From the NCBI RefSeq assembly GCF_014836555.1, contig NZ_JACSQQ010000002.1:63476-116977 (forward strand): a stretch of DNA of 53,502 nt. The letters are read 5' to 3'. The DNA is from Oerskovia rustica (lineage in GTDB: Bacteria > Actinomycetota > Actinomycetes > Actinomycetales > Cellulomonadaceae). Below are positions 25,035-33,542 of this stretch, piece by piece. Below the pieces are notes generated by a model. That model did not search any database. It had not been told where the DNA came from and worked only from the letters and a program-made list of their open reading frames with translations. The position numbers and the translations under genes were made by a program. Position 1 is the stretch's first letter, and each line of letters opens with the position of its first letter.

Positions 25035-26408
25035 TCAGAGCATGCTCTCCGGGTCGACCGTCCCGCCGTTGACGTACACCTCGAAGTGCAGGTGGCAGGC
25101 CTGGCTGGTGCCCGTCGTGCCCGAGTACCCGACGAGGGTGCCCTTCGAGACGCTCTGGCCCGCGCGGACGGCGAACCTCGACAGGTGGTTGTAGCTCGTC
25201 ATGAGGTTGGACCCGTTGACGGTGCCGTGGTTGATCATCACCTGGTTGCCGAGGCCGCCGTAAGGCCGGGCGAACAGGACCGTGCCTCCCGCGGCGGCAT
25301 AGATCGGGGTGCCGCAGTAGGCGCGGAAGTCCGTGCCCGCGTGCAGCCGGTACGTGTTCGGCAGCACCGGGTGCTGGCGCATCCCGTAGCGAGAGGTGAT
25401 GTGCGGGACGGCGGTCGGGTAGGACAGGAACTTGCCGGTCGAGGCACCCCCGCCACCGCCACCGCCGCCGCCCCCACCGGAGCCACCGCCGGAGCCGCCC
25501 CCACCACCGGACCCGCCGCCCGTGGCGGGCGGCGGCTGCTTGGCCGCCTCCTCGGCGGCCTTCCGGTCACGCTCGGTCTGGGCCGCGATGATGCCCTGGA
25601 GCTCGGTGGTCAGAGCCGCCTGCGCCTGCTCGTTGGCCGCCATCTGGGCGATCGCGGCGTCCTTGCGCGACTCGATCGTCGCCTGCTTCGCCTGCTGCTC
25701 GACGATCAGTCCCTCGATCTCGGCCTTGCGGTCGGCCGCCGCCGTCCGCGCGGCATCGGCCGCGACGACGTTCTCGTCGGCCTGGACCTTCAGGTCCGCG
25801 ATCGTCTCGCGGATCGCGGTCAGCCGAGCCTCCCGGTTGCGTGCGATCGACTCGGCCTCCTGGAGGTCCGTGAGGGTCCGGGCCTGCGTGCGGGCCGCGG
25901 TCGTCGACATCGCGTACTGCTCGATGAAGTCCTCGGTGCTCTGTGCCCCGGTCACGATGCCGAGCCCGCTGACCTCCCCCTGCCCCCGGTAGGCCTGGCG
26001 CGCCATCTCGGCGATGCTGGACTTCGCCGAGCTCGCCTTGCCCGCGGACTCCTGGATGTCGAGGCTGATGGCCTCTTCCTCGGCCTGAGCGTCCTGGAGA
26101 CGCACCTCGAGCTGCGCGGCCTCGCGCTGGGTGCGCTCCAGCTCGGCCGTCGCCGTGTCGAGCTCTGCCTGTGCCACCGGGAGACGGCCCTCGATGGTCT
26201 GCAGGTCGAGGATCGCCTGGGCAAGTTCTGCGTCGGTACCTTCGAGCTGCGACTCGAGACCTTCGCGGTCCTTGAGCGCCTGGCTCTGTCGGCGTTCCGC
26301 GGCCGCGCGCTGGTCGTCCAGGTCGTCGGCCGTCGCGGCGACAGCGGTTCCCAGGAGAAGGAGCAGGGCGGTTCCGCCCGCGGCGAGGCGTCGGGTCAGC
26401 TGGGACAT
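25035..26408 (-). CDS. M23 peptidoglycan hydrolase, EnvC/FtsEX-associated
   Basis: A 457-aa secreted murein hydrolase. Signal peptide about 1-28, then a long coiled coil (about 28-290) of the EnvC type, a 25-residue Gly/Ser linker (about 297-321), and a LytM/M23 domain (about 328-457). The metal ligands are present: HAGTD (His356, Asp360) and HLHF (His439, His441), so unlike degenerate LytM activators it should be catalytic. It starts one base after ftsX, so FtsEX probably gates it at the septum. Confidence 0.93.
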   Translation of the reverse strand: MSQLTRRLAAGGTALLLLLGTAVAATADDLDDQRAAAERRQSQALKDREGLESQLEGTDAELAQAILDLQTIEGRLPVAQAELDTATAELERTQREAAQLEVRLQDAQAEEEAISLDIQESAGKASSAKSSIAEMARQAYRGQGEVSGLGIVTGAQSTEDFIEQYAMSTTAARTQARTLTDLQEAESIARNREARLTAIRETIADLKVQADENVVAADAARTAAADRKAEIEGLIVEQQAKQATIESRKDAAIAQMAANEQAQAALTTELQGIIAAQTERDRKAAEEAAKQPPPATGGGSGGGGGSGGGSGGGGGGGGGGGASTGKFLSYPTAVPHITSRYGMRQHPVLPNTYRLHAGTDFRAYCGTPIYAAAGGTVLFARPYGGLGNQVMINHGTVNGSNLMTSYNHLSRFAVRAGQSVSKGTLVGYSGTTGTSQACHLHFEVYVNGGTVDPESML

Positions 26409-26409
26409 G

Positions 26410-27321
26410 TCACACCCTCGTGTATCGGCTGAGCGTGACGACCGAGGAGATGGCCGCCAGGACGAATGCGATGAGGAGGAGCAGCGGCGCGATGCGCAGC
26501 ACGTCCGCCTCGGAGATGTAGGCGATCCAGCTCACCGAGCTCTGGAGCCAGTCCGTCACGAGGTACTTGACCCCGAGCCAGAGGCCCCCGACCGCGAGGA
26601 ACGCACCGACGACCGCGGCGATCGCCCCCTCGAGGATGAACGGCAGCTGGATGAACAGCTTGGACGCCCCGACGAGCTTCATGATCTCGGTCTCGCGCTG
26701 ACGGCTCATGGCGGACAGACGGATCGTCGTGGTGATGAGGAGCACCGCGGCGAGCATCATCACGACGGCGAGGCCCCCGGCCATGAGCGAGGCGCGGTTG
26801 AGCGCCAGGAAGAGCGAGTCGAAGATCCGACGCTGGTCCTCGACCCCTTCGACGCCCGGACGGCCGGTGACGACGTCGTTGACGACCTCGTAGTTCTCCG
26901 GGTTGGAGAGCTTGAGGCGGAACGAGGCCTGCATGTCGTCGACCGTCAGCTGCGTCCCGTTGTACCCGTCGGGGAAGCGCTCCTGAAACGCCGCGAACGC
27001 GTCCTCCTTCGACTCGAAGAAGACGGTCTGGACCTCGTCGCCGAGCTCGCTGCCGAACAGCACCTCGAGCGAGTCGATCTGCTCGGGCGACGCCTCGCCG
27101 CCGGCGCACGTCGGGTTCGGGGAGTCGATGGGACACAGGAAGACGGAGACCTCGACCCGGTCGTACCAGTCGTCCTTGAGCTTGTCGATCTGCAGCTGGA
27201 GGAGCGCGGACGCACCGACGAAGGTCAAGGACACGAAGGTCACGAGGACGACCGAGATGGTCATCGCGAGGTTACGACGAAGGCCTGCGCCGATCTCGGC
27301 GAGGATGAACTGGGCACGCAC
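26410..27321 (-). CDS. ftsX: cell division protein FtsX
   Basis: A 303-aa permease-like subunit. Membrane segment 1 is around 22-42 and three more lie at about 172-195, 228-250 and 275-298, with a large extracellular loop (about 45-165) that would contact the hydrolase. That loop contains two Cys (FLCPI and PTCAGG) able to form a disulfide, a usual actinobacterial trait. GTG start 3 bp after ftsE. Confidence 0.95.
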   Translation of the reverse strand: MRAQFILAEIGAGLRRNLAMTISVVLVTFVSLTFVGASALLQLQIDKLKDDWYDRVEVSVFLCPIDSPNPTCAGGEASPEQIDSLEVLFGSELGDEVQTVFFESKEDAFAAFQERFPDGYNGTQLTVDDMQASFRLKLSNPENYEVVNDVVTGRPGVEGVEDQRRIFDSLFLALNRASLMAGGLAVVMMLAAVLLITTTIRLSAMSRQRETEIMKLVGASKLFIQLPFILEGAIAAVVGAFLAVGGLWLGVKYLVTDWLQSSVSWIAYISEADVLRIAPLLLLIAFVLAAISSVVTLSRYTRV

Positions 27322-27324
27322 CTG

Positions 27325-28206
27325 CTACCACTCCCCCCGGCCGGACTGCTGCATCTGCGTCGAGCTCGCGGCCGACCCCTGGGTCGTGCTCGCCGGGGCC
27401 GCCTCGACCTGCGCGGGGCGCTCGATCGCGGGCACAGGGCGCACCTCGACGGGGGGCGACCACGGTCGCGCCGCGAGATGACCGGTGGGCGCACGGAGCG
27501 CGTCGTCGTCGGGCATGGGGACCCCCGCGCCGTAGACACCGTCCTTCTGGTCGCGCAGCACGACCCCGTTCGAGAGCTCGATGACCCGCTGACGCATCTG
27601 GTTCACGAAACCGGAGTCGTGCGTGGCCATGACGACCGTGGTGCCCGTGGCGTTGATGCGCGACAGGAGGTTCATGATCCCCAGCGAGGTGTTGGGGTCG
27701 AGGTTCCCGGTGGGCTCGTCCGCGAGCAGGATCGAGGGCCGGTTGACGAAGGCGCGCGCGATCGCGACGCGCTGCTGCTCACCACCCGAGAGCTCGTGCG
27801 GGCGGCGCTTCTCCTTGCCCTGCAGACCGACCGTCTCGAGGACCTCGGGAACCGTCACGGCGATCATGTGGCGCGGCTTGCCCGTCACCTGGAGCGCGAA
27901 CGCCACGTTCTCGAAGACCGTCTTGTTCTGCAGCAGCCGGAAGTCCTGGAACACGACGCCGATCTGCCGGCGCAGCGACGGGACCTTCCAGCTCGACAGG
28001 GTCGACAGGTCGCGCCCGGCGACGAAGACCTTGCCCTGGGTGGGCCGCTCCTCACGCAGAGCGAGCCGCAGGCACGTCGACTTCCCGGAGCCGGACGCAC
28101 CGACCAGGAAGACGAACTCTCCGCGCTCGATCTCGGCGGACATACCGTTCAGGGCAGGTCTGGCGCCACGGGCGTAGACCTTCGAGACGTTCTCAAAACG
28201 GATCAC
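27325..28206 (-). CDS. ftsE: cell division ATP-binding protein FtsE, C-terminally extended
   Basis: A 293-aa ABC ATPase powering FtsX. Walker A is GASGSGKST (36-44), the Q-loop VVFQDFRLL, the signature LSGGEQQR (139-146), Walker [13 protein letters not shown] and the switch His196. The catalytic part ends near 225, close to the usual FtsE length. The last 65 or so residues are a Pro/Ala/Gln-rich disordered extension. GTG start. It heads the ftsE-ftsX-M23 operon. Confidence 0.95.
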   Translation of the reverse strand: MIRFENVSKVYARGARPALNGMSAEIERGEFVFLVGASGSGKSTCLRLALREERPTQGKVFVAGRDLSTLSSWKVPSLRRQIGVVFQDFRLLQNKTVFENVAFALQVTGKPRHMIAVTVPEVLETVGLQGKEKRRPHELSGGEQQRVAIARAFVNRPSILLADEPTGNLDPNTSLGIMNLLSRINATGTTVVMATHDSGFVNQMRQRVIELSNGVVLRDQKDGVYGAGVPMPDDDALRAPTGHLAARPWSPPVEVRPVPAIERPAQVEAAPASTTQGSAASSTQMQQSGRGEW

Positions 28207-28358
28207 AGGGGTTGACCAGTCTCTCGTTGGGGGAAGCGAAAAGTGTTCGCTGGTCGCCCACGAGAGTAGGCACGCCCGAAAGGCCTGACACCGCTGACAC
28301 GCCGGGTACGTCCGTATCCGGCGCCCTGGCGGGACGTTTCACCCCGGGTGACGGAAGA

Positions 28359-28381
28359 GGCCGGGACACGAGGTCCCGGCC
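28359..28381 (-). terminator. prfB terminator hairpin
   Basis: GGCCGGGAC and GTCCCGGCC, perfect 9-bp arms with a 5-nt loop, 6 bp past the prfB stop. Confidence 0.75.
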
Positions 28382-28387
28382 ACGTCG

Positions 28388-29500
28388 TCAGGCCTGGTCA
28401 GCGCTGCGGCGCCACCGGATCCCGGCCTCGATGAAGCCGTCGATGTCGCCGTCGAACACCCCCGAGGTGTTGCCGACCTCGTACTCGGTCCGCAGGTCCT
28501 TGACCATCTGGTACGGGTGCAGGACGTAGGAGCGCATCTGGTCGCCCCAGCTCGCCTTGATGTCGCCCGCCATGGCCTTCTTGGCCGCGCTCTCCTCGGC
28601 CTGGCGCTGCAGGAGCAGTCGCGACTGGAGCACGCGCAGGGCCGCGGCGCGGTTCTGGATCTGCGACTTCTCGTTCTGCATCGAGACGACGATCCCCGTG
28701 GGGATGTGGGTCATGCGCACGGCCGAGTCCGTCGTGTTGACGGACTGCCCGCCGGGGCCCGACGAGCGGAACACGTCGACCTTGATCTCGGACTCGGGGA
28801 TCTCGACCGAGTCCGTCTGCTCGATGAGCGGGATGACCTCGACCGCGGCGAAGGACGTCTGACGGCGACCCTGGTTGTCGAACGGCGAGATGCGCACCAG
28901 GCGGTGCGTGCCGGCCTCGACCGACAGGTGCCCGAACGCGTAGGGCGCCTTGACCTCGAACGTCGCGGACTTGAGCCCCGCCTCCTCGGCGTACGACGTG
29001 TCGAGGACCTGGGTCGGGTAGCCGTGACGCTCGGCCCAGCGCAGGTACATGCGCATGAGCATCTCGGCGAAGTCGGCGGCGTCGACGCCGCCCGCACCGG
29101 AGCGGATCGTCACGACGGCCTCACGCGCGTCGTACTCGCCCGAGAGCAGCGTCTTGACCTCGAGCACGCCCAGGTCCTTGCGGATCAGCTCGAGCTCGGA
29201 GGCCGCCTCGGCAAGGGTCTCGGCGTCGCCGTTGTCCTCCGTGGCCATCTCGACGAGCGTCTCGAGGTCGTCGATCCGGTCGCTCATGTTCGTGATGCGG
29301 TCGAGCTCGGACTGCGTCTGCGACAGGGCCGTCGTGACCTTCTGGGCGGCGTCCGGGTCGTCCCACAGGTCCGGCGCCGACGCCTTGTCCGACAGCTCGG
29401 CGATCTGGACGCGCAGGGCGTCGGGGTCGCTCACGGCGCTGATGGTGTCGAGCGTCGATCGGAGGGCGCGGATCTCGTGCGGGAAGTCGATGGTGGCCAC
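28388..29500 (-). CDS. prfB: peptide chain release factor 2
   Basis: A 370-aa RF2 that terminates at UGA and UAA. The SPF codon-recognition tripeptide is at 205-207 and the GGQ catalytic loop at 250-252 ([17 protein letters not shown]). The frame is continuous, with no programmed +1 frameshift. GTG 29500 is chosen over an in-frame TTG at 29509 because it matches the family N-terminus ([10 protein letters not shown]) and because TAACCT (29509-29514) overlaps that TTG. Likely monocistronic. Confidence 0.95.
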   Translation of the reverse strand: MATIDFPHEIRALRSTLDTISAVSDPDALRVQIAELSDKASAPDLWDDPDAAQKVTTALSQTQSELDRITNMSDRIDDLETLVEMATEDNGDAETLAEAASELELIRKDLGVLEVKTLLSGEYDAREAVVTIRSGAGGVDAADFAEMLMRMYLRWAERHGYPTQVLDTSYAEEAGLKSATFEVKAPYAFGHLSVEAGTHRLVRISPFDNQGRRQTSFAAVEVIPLIEQTDSVEIPESEIKVDVFRSSGPGGQSVNTTDSAVRMTHIPTGIVVSMQNEKSQIQNRAAALRVLQSRLLLQRQAEESAAKKAMAGDIKASWGDQMRSYVLHPYQMVKDLRTEYEVGNTSGVFDGDIDGFIEAGIRWRRSADQA

Positions 29501-29508
29501 GGTCCTCA

Positions 29509-29514
29509 AGGTTA
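29509..29514 (-). promoter_or_regulatory. -10 element TAACCT upstream of prfB
   Basis: TAACCT lies 8 nt before the prfB GTG, one base beyond the spacing common elsewhere in the window. Confidence 0.4.
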
Positions 29515-29572
29515 CGCGACGACGGCGACCCGCACGGCCCGGTCCCGCGGGTGCGCGCCCGCGGTACCTCTG

Positions 29573-30808
29573 TCAGCCGCCCGACGACGGCGCTCGGGTC
29601 CCCTGGGCAGGCTCGGCCAGGGCGTCGGGTGCGGTGGGCGCAGGTTCGCCGGGCGCGGAGACGGCGTCGGCGCCGGGCTCGGTGGCGGGCTCGGCGGCCG
29701 CGGCGGCCCGGCCCTCGGCCCGTGCCCTCGCCAGGAGGGCCTCCAGTCGCTGCGTCCGCCGACGACGGTTGTCCCGCACCCCGATCACGACGAGCGCGAC
29801 CACCGCGAGGAGGAGCAGGTGGACCCAGGGGATCGCCCAGGTCGTCACGGTGACCGTGACAGGTCGTAGGTCCGCCGCGGGGACGTCGATCGCCCCGCCG
29901 GCCTCACCCTCGGTCGCGACGAGCGCGGGCGTCACGACGACCTCTGTCGTCACGGGCCCGACGGGCCAGATCCCACCGATCGTCGCCGCCGTCGAGCGCG
30001 AGGTGCCAGGGATGAGCTCCTTGATCCCTTCGACACCGCGATCCAGGGACGAGGCACCGATGCCGAACGGTCCAGACGTATTGATCGTCTGGTCACCGGC
30101 GACCCGCAGGTTCCCGTCGTTGGTCACCTCGTAGGACACCCTGACGTCGCCCGGGGCGAACGGGTTCCACGACGGCGTGTAGGTCGCGGTGACGCCGTCG
30201 AGCGCTATCGAGGGCACGACCTCCCCCGGGACCCGCAGGTTGACGCGCACGCCGACCCTGCTCTCGACACCGACCCCCGGACCCGAGGCGGAGGCCGCTG
30301 TCGTGACCGTCGCGACGATGCCGGCGGGGTGGTCGCCGGGCGTCACGTTCTCGGGCACCGTGATGGTGAAGGGCACGATCACGGTCTCGCCCGCGGGGAC
30401 CTCCACGCTCTGCTGGACCTCGAACCAGCCGCCGGAGTCCTGGGGCTCCTGGTCGGAGGTGCGGATGTCGAAGCTCCCCGTGGGGGTGAAGATGCCGTCG
30501 TTCGTGACCATGGCGAAGGTCACCGGGGCCGGACCGTGGTTGGAGACGGCGACCTGGTCCTGGATCTGGGCGCCGGGTTCCGCGACGAAGTCGAAGATCC
30601 GGCGGTCGTCGGGGCCTTCGGCCGACGCCGTGGTGACCGAGAACCGGAAGCTGTCGGGGTCGGGGGCGCTCGCGTGGGCCGCCCCGACGACGCCGACCAG
30701 GGTGAGCGCCAGCGCACCGAGGGCCGCGAGCCCCGTACGGAGCCCGGCAACGGTCCGCCTCGTCGGCCGAGGTCCTGCCTCACGTGCCTTCTTCATGTCC
30801 TTGCTCAC
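29573..30808 (-). CDS. DUF916/WxL-binding type surface protein
   Basis: A 411-aa membrane-anchored extracellular protein read from GTG 30808; ATG 30796 is an alternative. Signal segment about 22-46, then two Ig-like beta domains: SFRFSVTTASAEGPDDRRIFDF with AVSNHGPAPVTFAMVTNDG, and ESRVGVRVNLRVPGEVVPSI with VRVSYEVTNDGNLRVAG. This resembles the DUF916 family found beside WxL proteins in Firmicutes. A membrane segment (about 345-365) and a basic then Ala/Pro-rich cytoplasmic tail follow. It lies directly downstream of the WxL-like gene. Confidence 0.75.
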   Translation of the reverse strand: MSKDMKKAREAGPRPTRRTVAGLRTGLAALGALALTLVGVVGAAHASAPDPDSFRFSVTTASAEGPDDRRIFDFVAEPGAQIQDQVAVSNHGPAPVTFAMVTNDGIFTPTGSFDIRTSDQEPQDSGGWFEVQQSVEVPAGETVIVPFTITVPENVTPGDHPAGIVATVTTAASASGPGVGVESRVGVRVNLRVPGEVVPSIALDGVTATYTPSWNPFAPGDVRVSYEVTNDGNLRVAGDQTINTSGPFGIGASSLDRGVEGIKELIPGTSRSTAATIGGIWPVGPVTTEVVVTPALVATEGEAGGAIDVPAADLRPVTVTVTTWAIPWVHLLLLAVVALVVIGVRDNRRRRTQRLEALLARARAEGRAAAAAEPATEPGADAVSAPGEPAPTAPDALAEPAQGTRAPSSGG

Positions 30809-30855
30809 CACGACTTCCGGTCTTCCTCGAACGGGTTGCTGCACCGGAGACGGTA

Positions 30856-30883
30856 CAGGGCCGACGGAGATCCGCCGGCCCTG
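30856..30883 (-). terminator. hairpin after WxL-like gene
   Basis: CAGGGCCG and CGGCCCTG, perfect 8-bp arms with a 12-nt loop, in the 108-bp gap between the WxL-like and DUF916 genes. It could limit read-through into the DUF916 gene. Confidence 0.6.
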
Positions 30884-30916
30884 CGTTCGTCACCGTCCGT
30901 GACTCGGATCGAGCTG

Positions 30917-31573
30917 TCAGCTCTCCATGAGCGTGAGCGTCAGCGTCGACGCGTACGCACCGGAGGGCGTGCCCTTCGGGACCGTGAGGTTCAGGCCGGC
31001 CTTGACGCCGAACGACTGCCCCTTGGCCTCGAGCGACGAACCGCTCGACACCAGGAGGTCACCGACCTGGACGCCGCCCGTGAGCCAGTCGCCACCGGGG
31101 CCCTCGCCCGCGGGGACCTCCTGGAGCTCGCCGGCGATCGGCTGGCCCGGCGTGACGTTGAAGTCACCGGGGATCGGGTTCGCCAGCTCGGGGACCCACC
31201 CGAGGTTCGAGGAGTCGATCTCCGGCAGTCCTGCGGCGGTGAAGCTGCTGACCTGGCCCGTGACGGTCCAGCTCGCGTCCGCACCCACGTCGTTGCGGTC
31301 GTCGGTGACGCTGATGCCGTCGAGGAGACCCGTGAACTCACGGTTCCCGGCGGCCCAGACGTCGTCGTCGGTCGTCTCGCCGAGAGTGACGGACGGGTTG
31401 GCGACGTTGAGCGCGAGCGCTCCGACCGGCGTGACGGCGACCTGGATCTGGACGTCCTCCTCACCGTGGGTCACCTCGTCGGCGGCGGCCCCGGAGGCCA
31501 TCGCGACGGTTCCGAGAAGCATCGCACCGAGTGCTCCGCCGGCAATCCACTGCTTCCTTGCACGTGCGTTCAT
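30917..31573 (-). CDS. WxL-like secreted surface protein
   Basis: A 218-aa exported protein. Signal peptide about 1-29 ending SGAAA-DE. The mature part is an acidic beta-rich domain with VGALALNVANPSVTL, then GADASWTVTGQVSSFT, the place of the first WxL motif, and a C-terminal GAYASTLTLTLMES matching the YxxTLTxxL end of WxL domains with the usual Trp replaced by Leu. Such domains attach non-covalently to peptidoglycan. The ATG has ACGGAG at 6-nt spacing and a regulated promoter about 37 bp upstream. Confidence 0.7.
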   Translation of the reverse strand: MNARARKQWIAGGALGAMLLGTVAMASGAAADEVTHGEEDVQIQVAVTPVGALALNVANPSVTLGETTDDDVWAAGNREFTGLLDGISVTDDRNDVGADASWTVTGQVSSFTAAGLPEIDSSNLGWVPELANPIPGDFNVTPGQPIAGELQEVPAGEGPGGDWLTGGVQVGDLLVSSGSSLEAKGQSFGVKAGLNLTVPKGTPSGAYASTLTLTLMES

Positions 31574-31609
31574 GTAAGTCTCCGTCGTTGGAGGGTGTCG
31601 GACCGGATC

Positions 31610-31651
31610 ACCATAGCGGCGAACCCTTGTTTTGTCAGTCATCAGACAAAA
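31610..31651 (-). promoter_or_regulatory. WxL-like gene promoter with operator TTTTGTC-N8-GACAAAA
   Basis: CTGACA (31633-31638), 17 nt, TATGGT (31610-31615) on the minus strand. A perfect 7-bp inverted repeat TTTTGTC-N8-GACAAAA at 31630-31651 overlaps the -35. This AT-rich patch (31621-31690) contrasts with the surrounding DNA. Unlike most promoters here it gives a leader of about 30 nt with a Shine-Dalgarno. Confidence 0.6.
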
Positions 31652-31743
31652 GTTGCATGGTTCGTTAAGAAAGTGAACGTACTTGGTCACCTTGCGCCGC
31701 CCGTGTTCACCGGATGGTCATGAGTACCACCGACCCTCGGGAC

Positions 31744-32256
31744 TCACCAAGCCCGTGCGCTGGACCCGGCACGTACGAGGATCCCGTCCGACCACAGCTG
31801 GGTCACCCAGGTGACGAGGACCGGGCGGGACAACCCGACGAGCTGGACCTCCGCGGTCCGTCCGTCGGGCGTCGACGCCTCGACGATGGTGACAGCATGC
31901 AGGTCGTCCAGCATCTCGGGATGCGCCCCCAAGAACTCCTCGACCGAGGCACGTACCTCCGCGTCGCTGAGCCGGAGCACCGCCTGCTCCTGGGGGGCCG
32001 GCACCTGCCCCTCGTAGAAGGTGTCCTCGCTCATCGAGTCGGCTGCGTCGATCGCGGCGGCGTCCGCCACGTCGAGAAGCCGCTTCCGGTCGAGGTGGAC
32101 CCCCGTCGCCGAGACCACCACGGTGACGAGCAGGAGCGCGAACGCGACGAAGGCGCTCGTGAGGAGCAGGATCTGGCCGCTGTCCCCACGTCCCCGGACG
32201 GCAGGAACGCAGCGCCCACGCGCCGTCGGCAGCAGCGGACGACGGCGGCCCCTCAC
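31744..32256 (-). CDS. TadG-like pilus-associated protein
   Basis: A 170-aa protein with one membrane segment (about 28-50, GQILLLTSAFVAFALLLVTVVV) after a basic N-terminus, and an extracellular part HLDRKRLLDVADAAAIDAADSM typical of the TadG-like N-terminal domain, which mediates pilus or surface assembly. It is the last gene of the tad series, its GTG overlapping the previous stop (GTGA). Confidence 0.8.
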   Translation of the reverse strand: MRGRRRPLLPTARGRCVPAVRGRGDSGQILLLTSAFVAFALLLVTVVVSATGVHLDRKRLLDVADAAAIDAADSMSEDTFYEGQVPAPQEQAVLRLSDAEVRASVEEFLGAHPEMLDDLHAVTIVEASTPDGRTAEVQLVGLSRPVLVTWVTQLWSDGILVRAGSSARAW

Positions 32257-32816
32257 TGCCGCGCCCCCGCGTACCTGTCCACGGACGAGACGTGGGCGGC
32301 CTCGACCGGGACGGACAACGGCACCCACGACCGCACTCCCGGCGGCACGAACGGGAGAGGGACGTCGTAGCGCACGATCGTGCCGACCTCGCTGCCGGGA
32401 TCGAGGCAGCGGGAGCCAGAGCACGAGATCGACAGCACGTCGGCTGGTCGGACGTCCGTGAATCCCTGGTCCGCGAGCGCCAAGGAGACCGCAACACCCG
32501 CACGCGCCTCGCCCTGCGCGACCGAGTCGGCCGTGACGAAGGCGCGAGCCGACTCCTTCGCAGCGCCCTCGACCGCGAAGGTCGCCGCCTGGATCCGTCC
32601 GAGCGTCAGGGCGAGGTACATCACGGGCAGCAGGAGGAGCAGCGCGGCCCCGAGGAACTCGACGATGGCGTTGCCCTCCTCACCGACCGTGCGAGAGCTC
32701 TTGCGACGTCCCACGAGAGCACCGTCCGCGACACGAGACCGCACCCTCTGCAGAGACCCACCGGTCGGACCCGTCCTGTCGTGCTGCCGAGCCACGGCGC
32801 CCCCGCGCCTGCTCAC
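32253..32816 (-). CDS. TadE-like minor pseudopilin
   Basis: A 187-aa protein with a long basic leader and the TadE motif EEGNAIVEFLGAALLLLLP near residue 46: a Gly cleavage site followed by NAIVE, with Glu at +5 as prepilin peptidases need. Two Cys (SCSGSRC) in the exported part may form a disulfide. It overlaps both neighbours by 4 bp. Confidence 0.82.
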   Translation of the reverse strand: MSRRGGAVARQHDRTGPTGGSLQRVRSRVADGALVGRRKSSRTVGEEGNAIVEFLGAALLLLLPVMYLALTLGRIQAATFAVEGAAKESARAFVTADSVAQGEARAGVAVSLALADQGFTDVRPADVLSISCSGSRCLDPGSEVGTIVRYDVPLPFVPPGVRSWVPLSVPVEAAHVSSVDRYAGARQ

Positions 32817-33235
32817 TGCTCCTCCTTCAGAGCGTGCCCGTCCACCGTGACGACGCCCGACGGGCCGAGCAGCCCGACGACGGGCAGCGGAAAGGTCACC
32901 GTCACCTCCACGACACGCAACCCGCCGTGGTCGACCTCTCGCGCCGAGACGTCCTGCGCGAACCGCTCGGAGAGCGCCGCGTCGATCAGGGTGCGCGTGC
33001 GCGCGGCACCGTCCGCCGTGGTCCGGTCGGCCCGGCCTGCGAGCCGTGCCCCCTCGGCCGCGCTGTCGATCACGATCGCCCGCACGTGCAATGCGAAAAC
33101 CACCTGGAGAACCCCCAGGAACAGGGCGAGCAGGATCACGGAGACCAGGACGAAGTCCACGACGGCCGAGCCGCCGTCCCGCACGGGAACGGCCCGACCA
33201 GTGGCCTGGACGTGCCGTCCGCGCACGTGGCTCAC
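32813..33235 (-). CDS. TadE-like pseudopilin with Asp at +5
   Basis: A 140-aa protein. After a short basic leader comes DGGSAVVDFVLVSVILLALF: cleavage after Gly would leave SAVVD, so the conserved +5 Glu is replaced by Asp. The exported part (ALHVRAIVIDSAAEGARLAGRA) is TadE-like. GTG start overlaps the pilin-like gene (GTGA). Confidence 0.8.
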   Translation of the reverse strand: MSHVRGRHVQATGRAVPVRDGGSAVVDFVLVSVILLALFLGVLQVVFALHVRAIVIDSAAEGARLAGRADRTTADGAARTRTLIDAALSERFAQDVSAREVDHGGLRVVEVTVTFPLPVVGLLGPSGVVTVDGHALKEEQ

Positions 33236-33423
33236 GGACCGCCGACGCTGTTGATCGCCCTCGTGAAGGTCTCGGTGAGCGCCGGGCCGGCGACGGCCCA
33301 CAGGGCGATCACCAGGCCTGCGGTCATCAAGGTCACCAGGACCCAGCCGGGGACGTCGCCCCGCTCCGGCGCCCCCAGGCGCTGCCGGACCCGTCCGGTC
33401 AAGGTCGTCGTTCGTCTCGTCAT
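33232..33423 (-). CDS. small Flp pilin-like membrane protein
   Basis: A 63-aa protein: basic N-terminus (MTRRTTTLTGRVRQRLGAPE), then GDVPGWVLVTLMTAGLVIALW and a short tail ending RAINSVGGP. Size and position just after tadC fit the Flp major pilin, but the usual GxxxxE(Y) motif is absent, so it may be a divergent pilin or a scaffold. ATG 33423 is preferred over the adjacent ATG 33426 because it puts GAGG 7 nt upstream. Confidence 0.65.
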   Translation of the reverse strand: MTRRTTTLTGRVRQRLGAPERGDVPGWVLVTLMTAGLVIALWAVAGPALTETFTRAINSVGGP

Positions 33424-33542
33424 CATGCTCCCTCGGTCGGTCGGCCGCGTCGTTCGTGCGTGGCCGTGGTCCAGGTCGTCTTCGCAGGTCGTGGGCAGGG
33501 TCGGTCGGTCGTCTGTCCGGTGCACGGGTGTCGGTCGTCCGC

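Noticed and set aside
28388-29500. Programmed +1 frameshift in prfB
   Set aside because: The frame is uninterrupted and there is no in-frame TGA or internal Shine-Dalgarno, as usual in actinobacteria.
29500-29509. TTG start for prfB at 29509
   Set aside because: It overlaps the likely -10 TAACCT and adds residues not seen in RF2 proteins; GTG 29500 fits the family.
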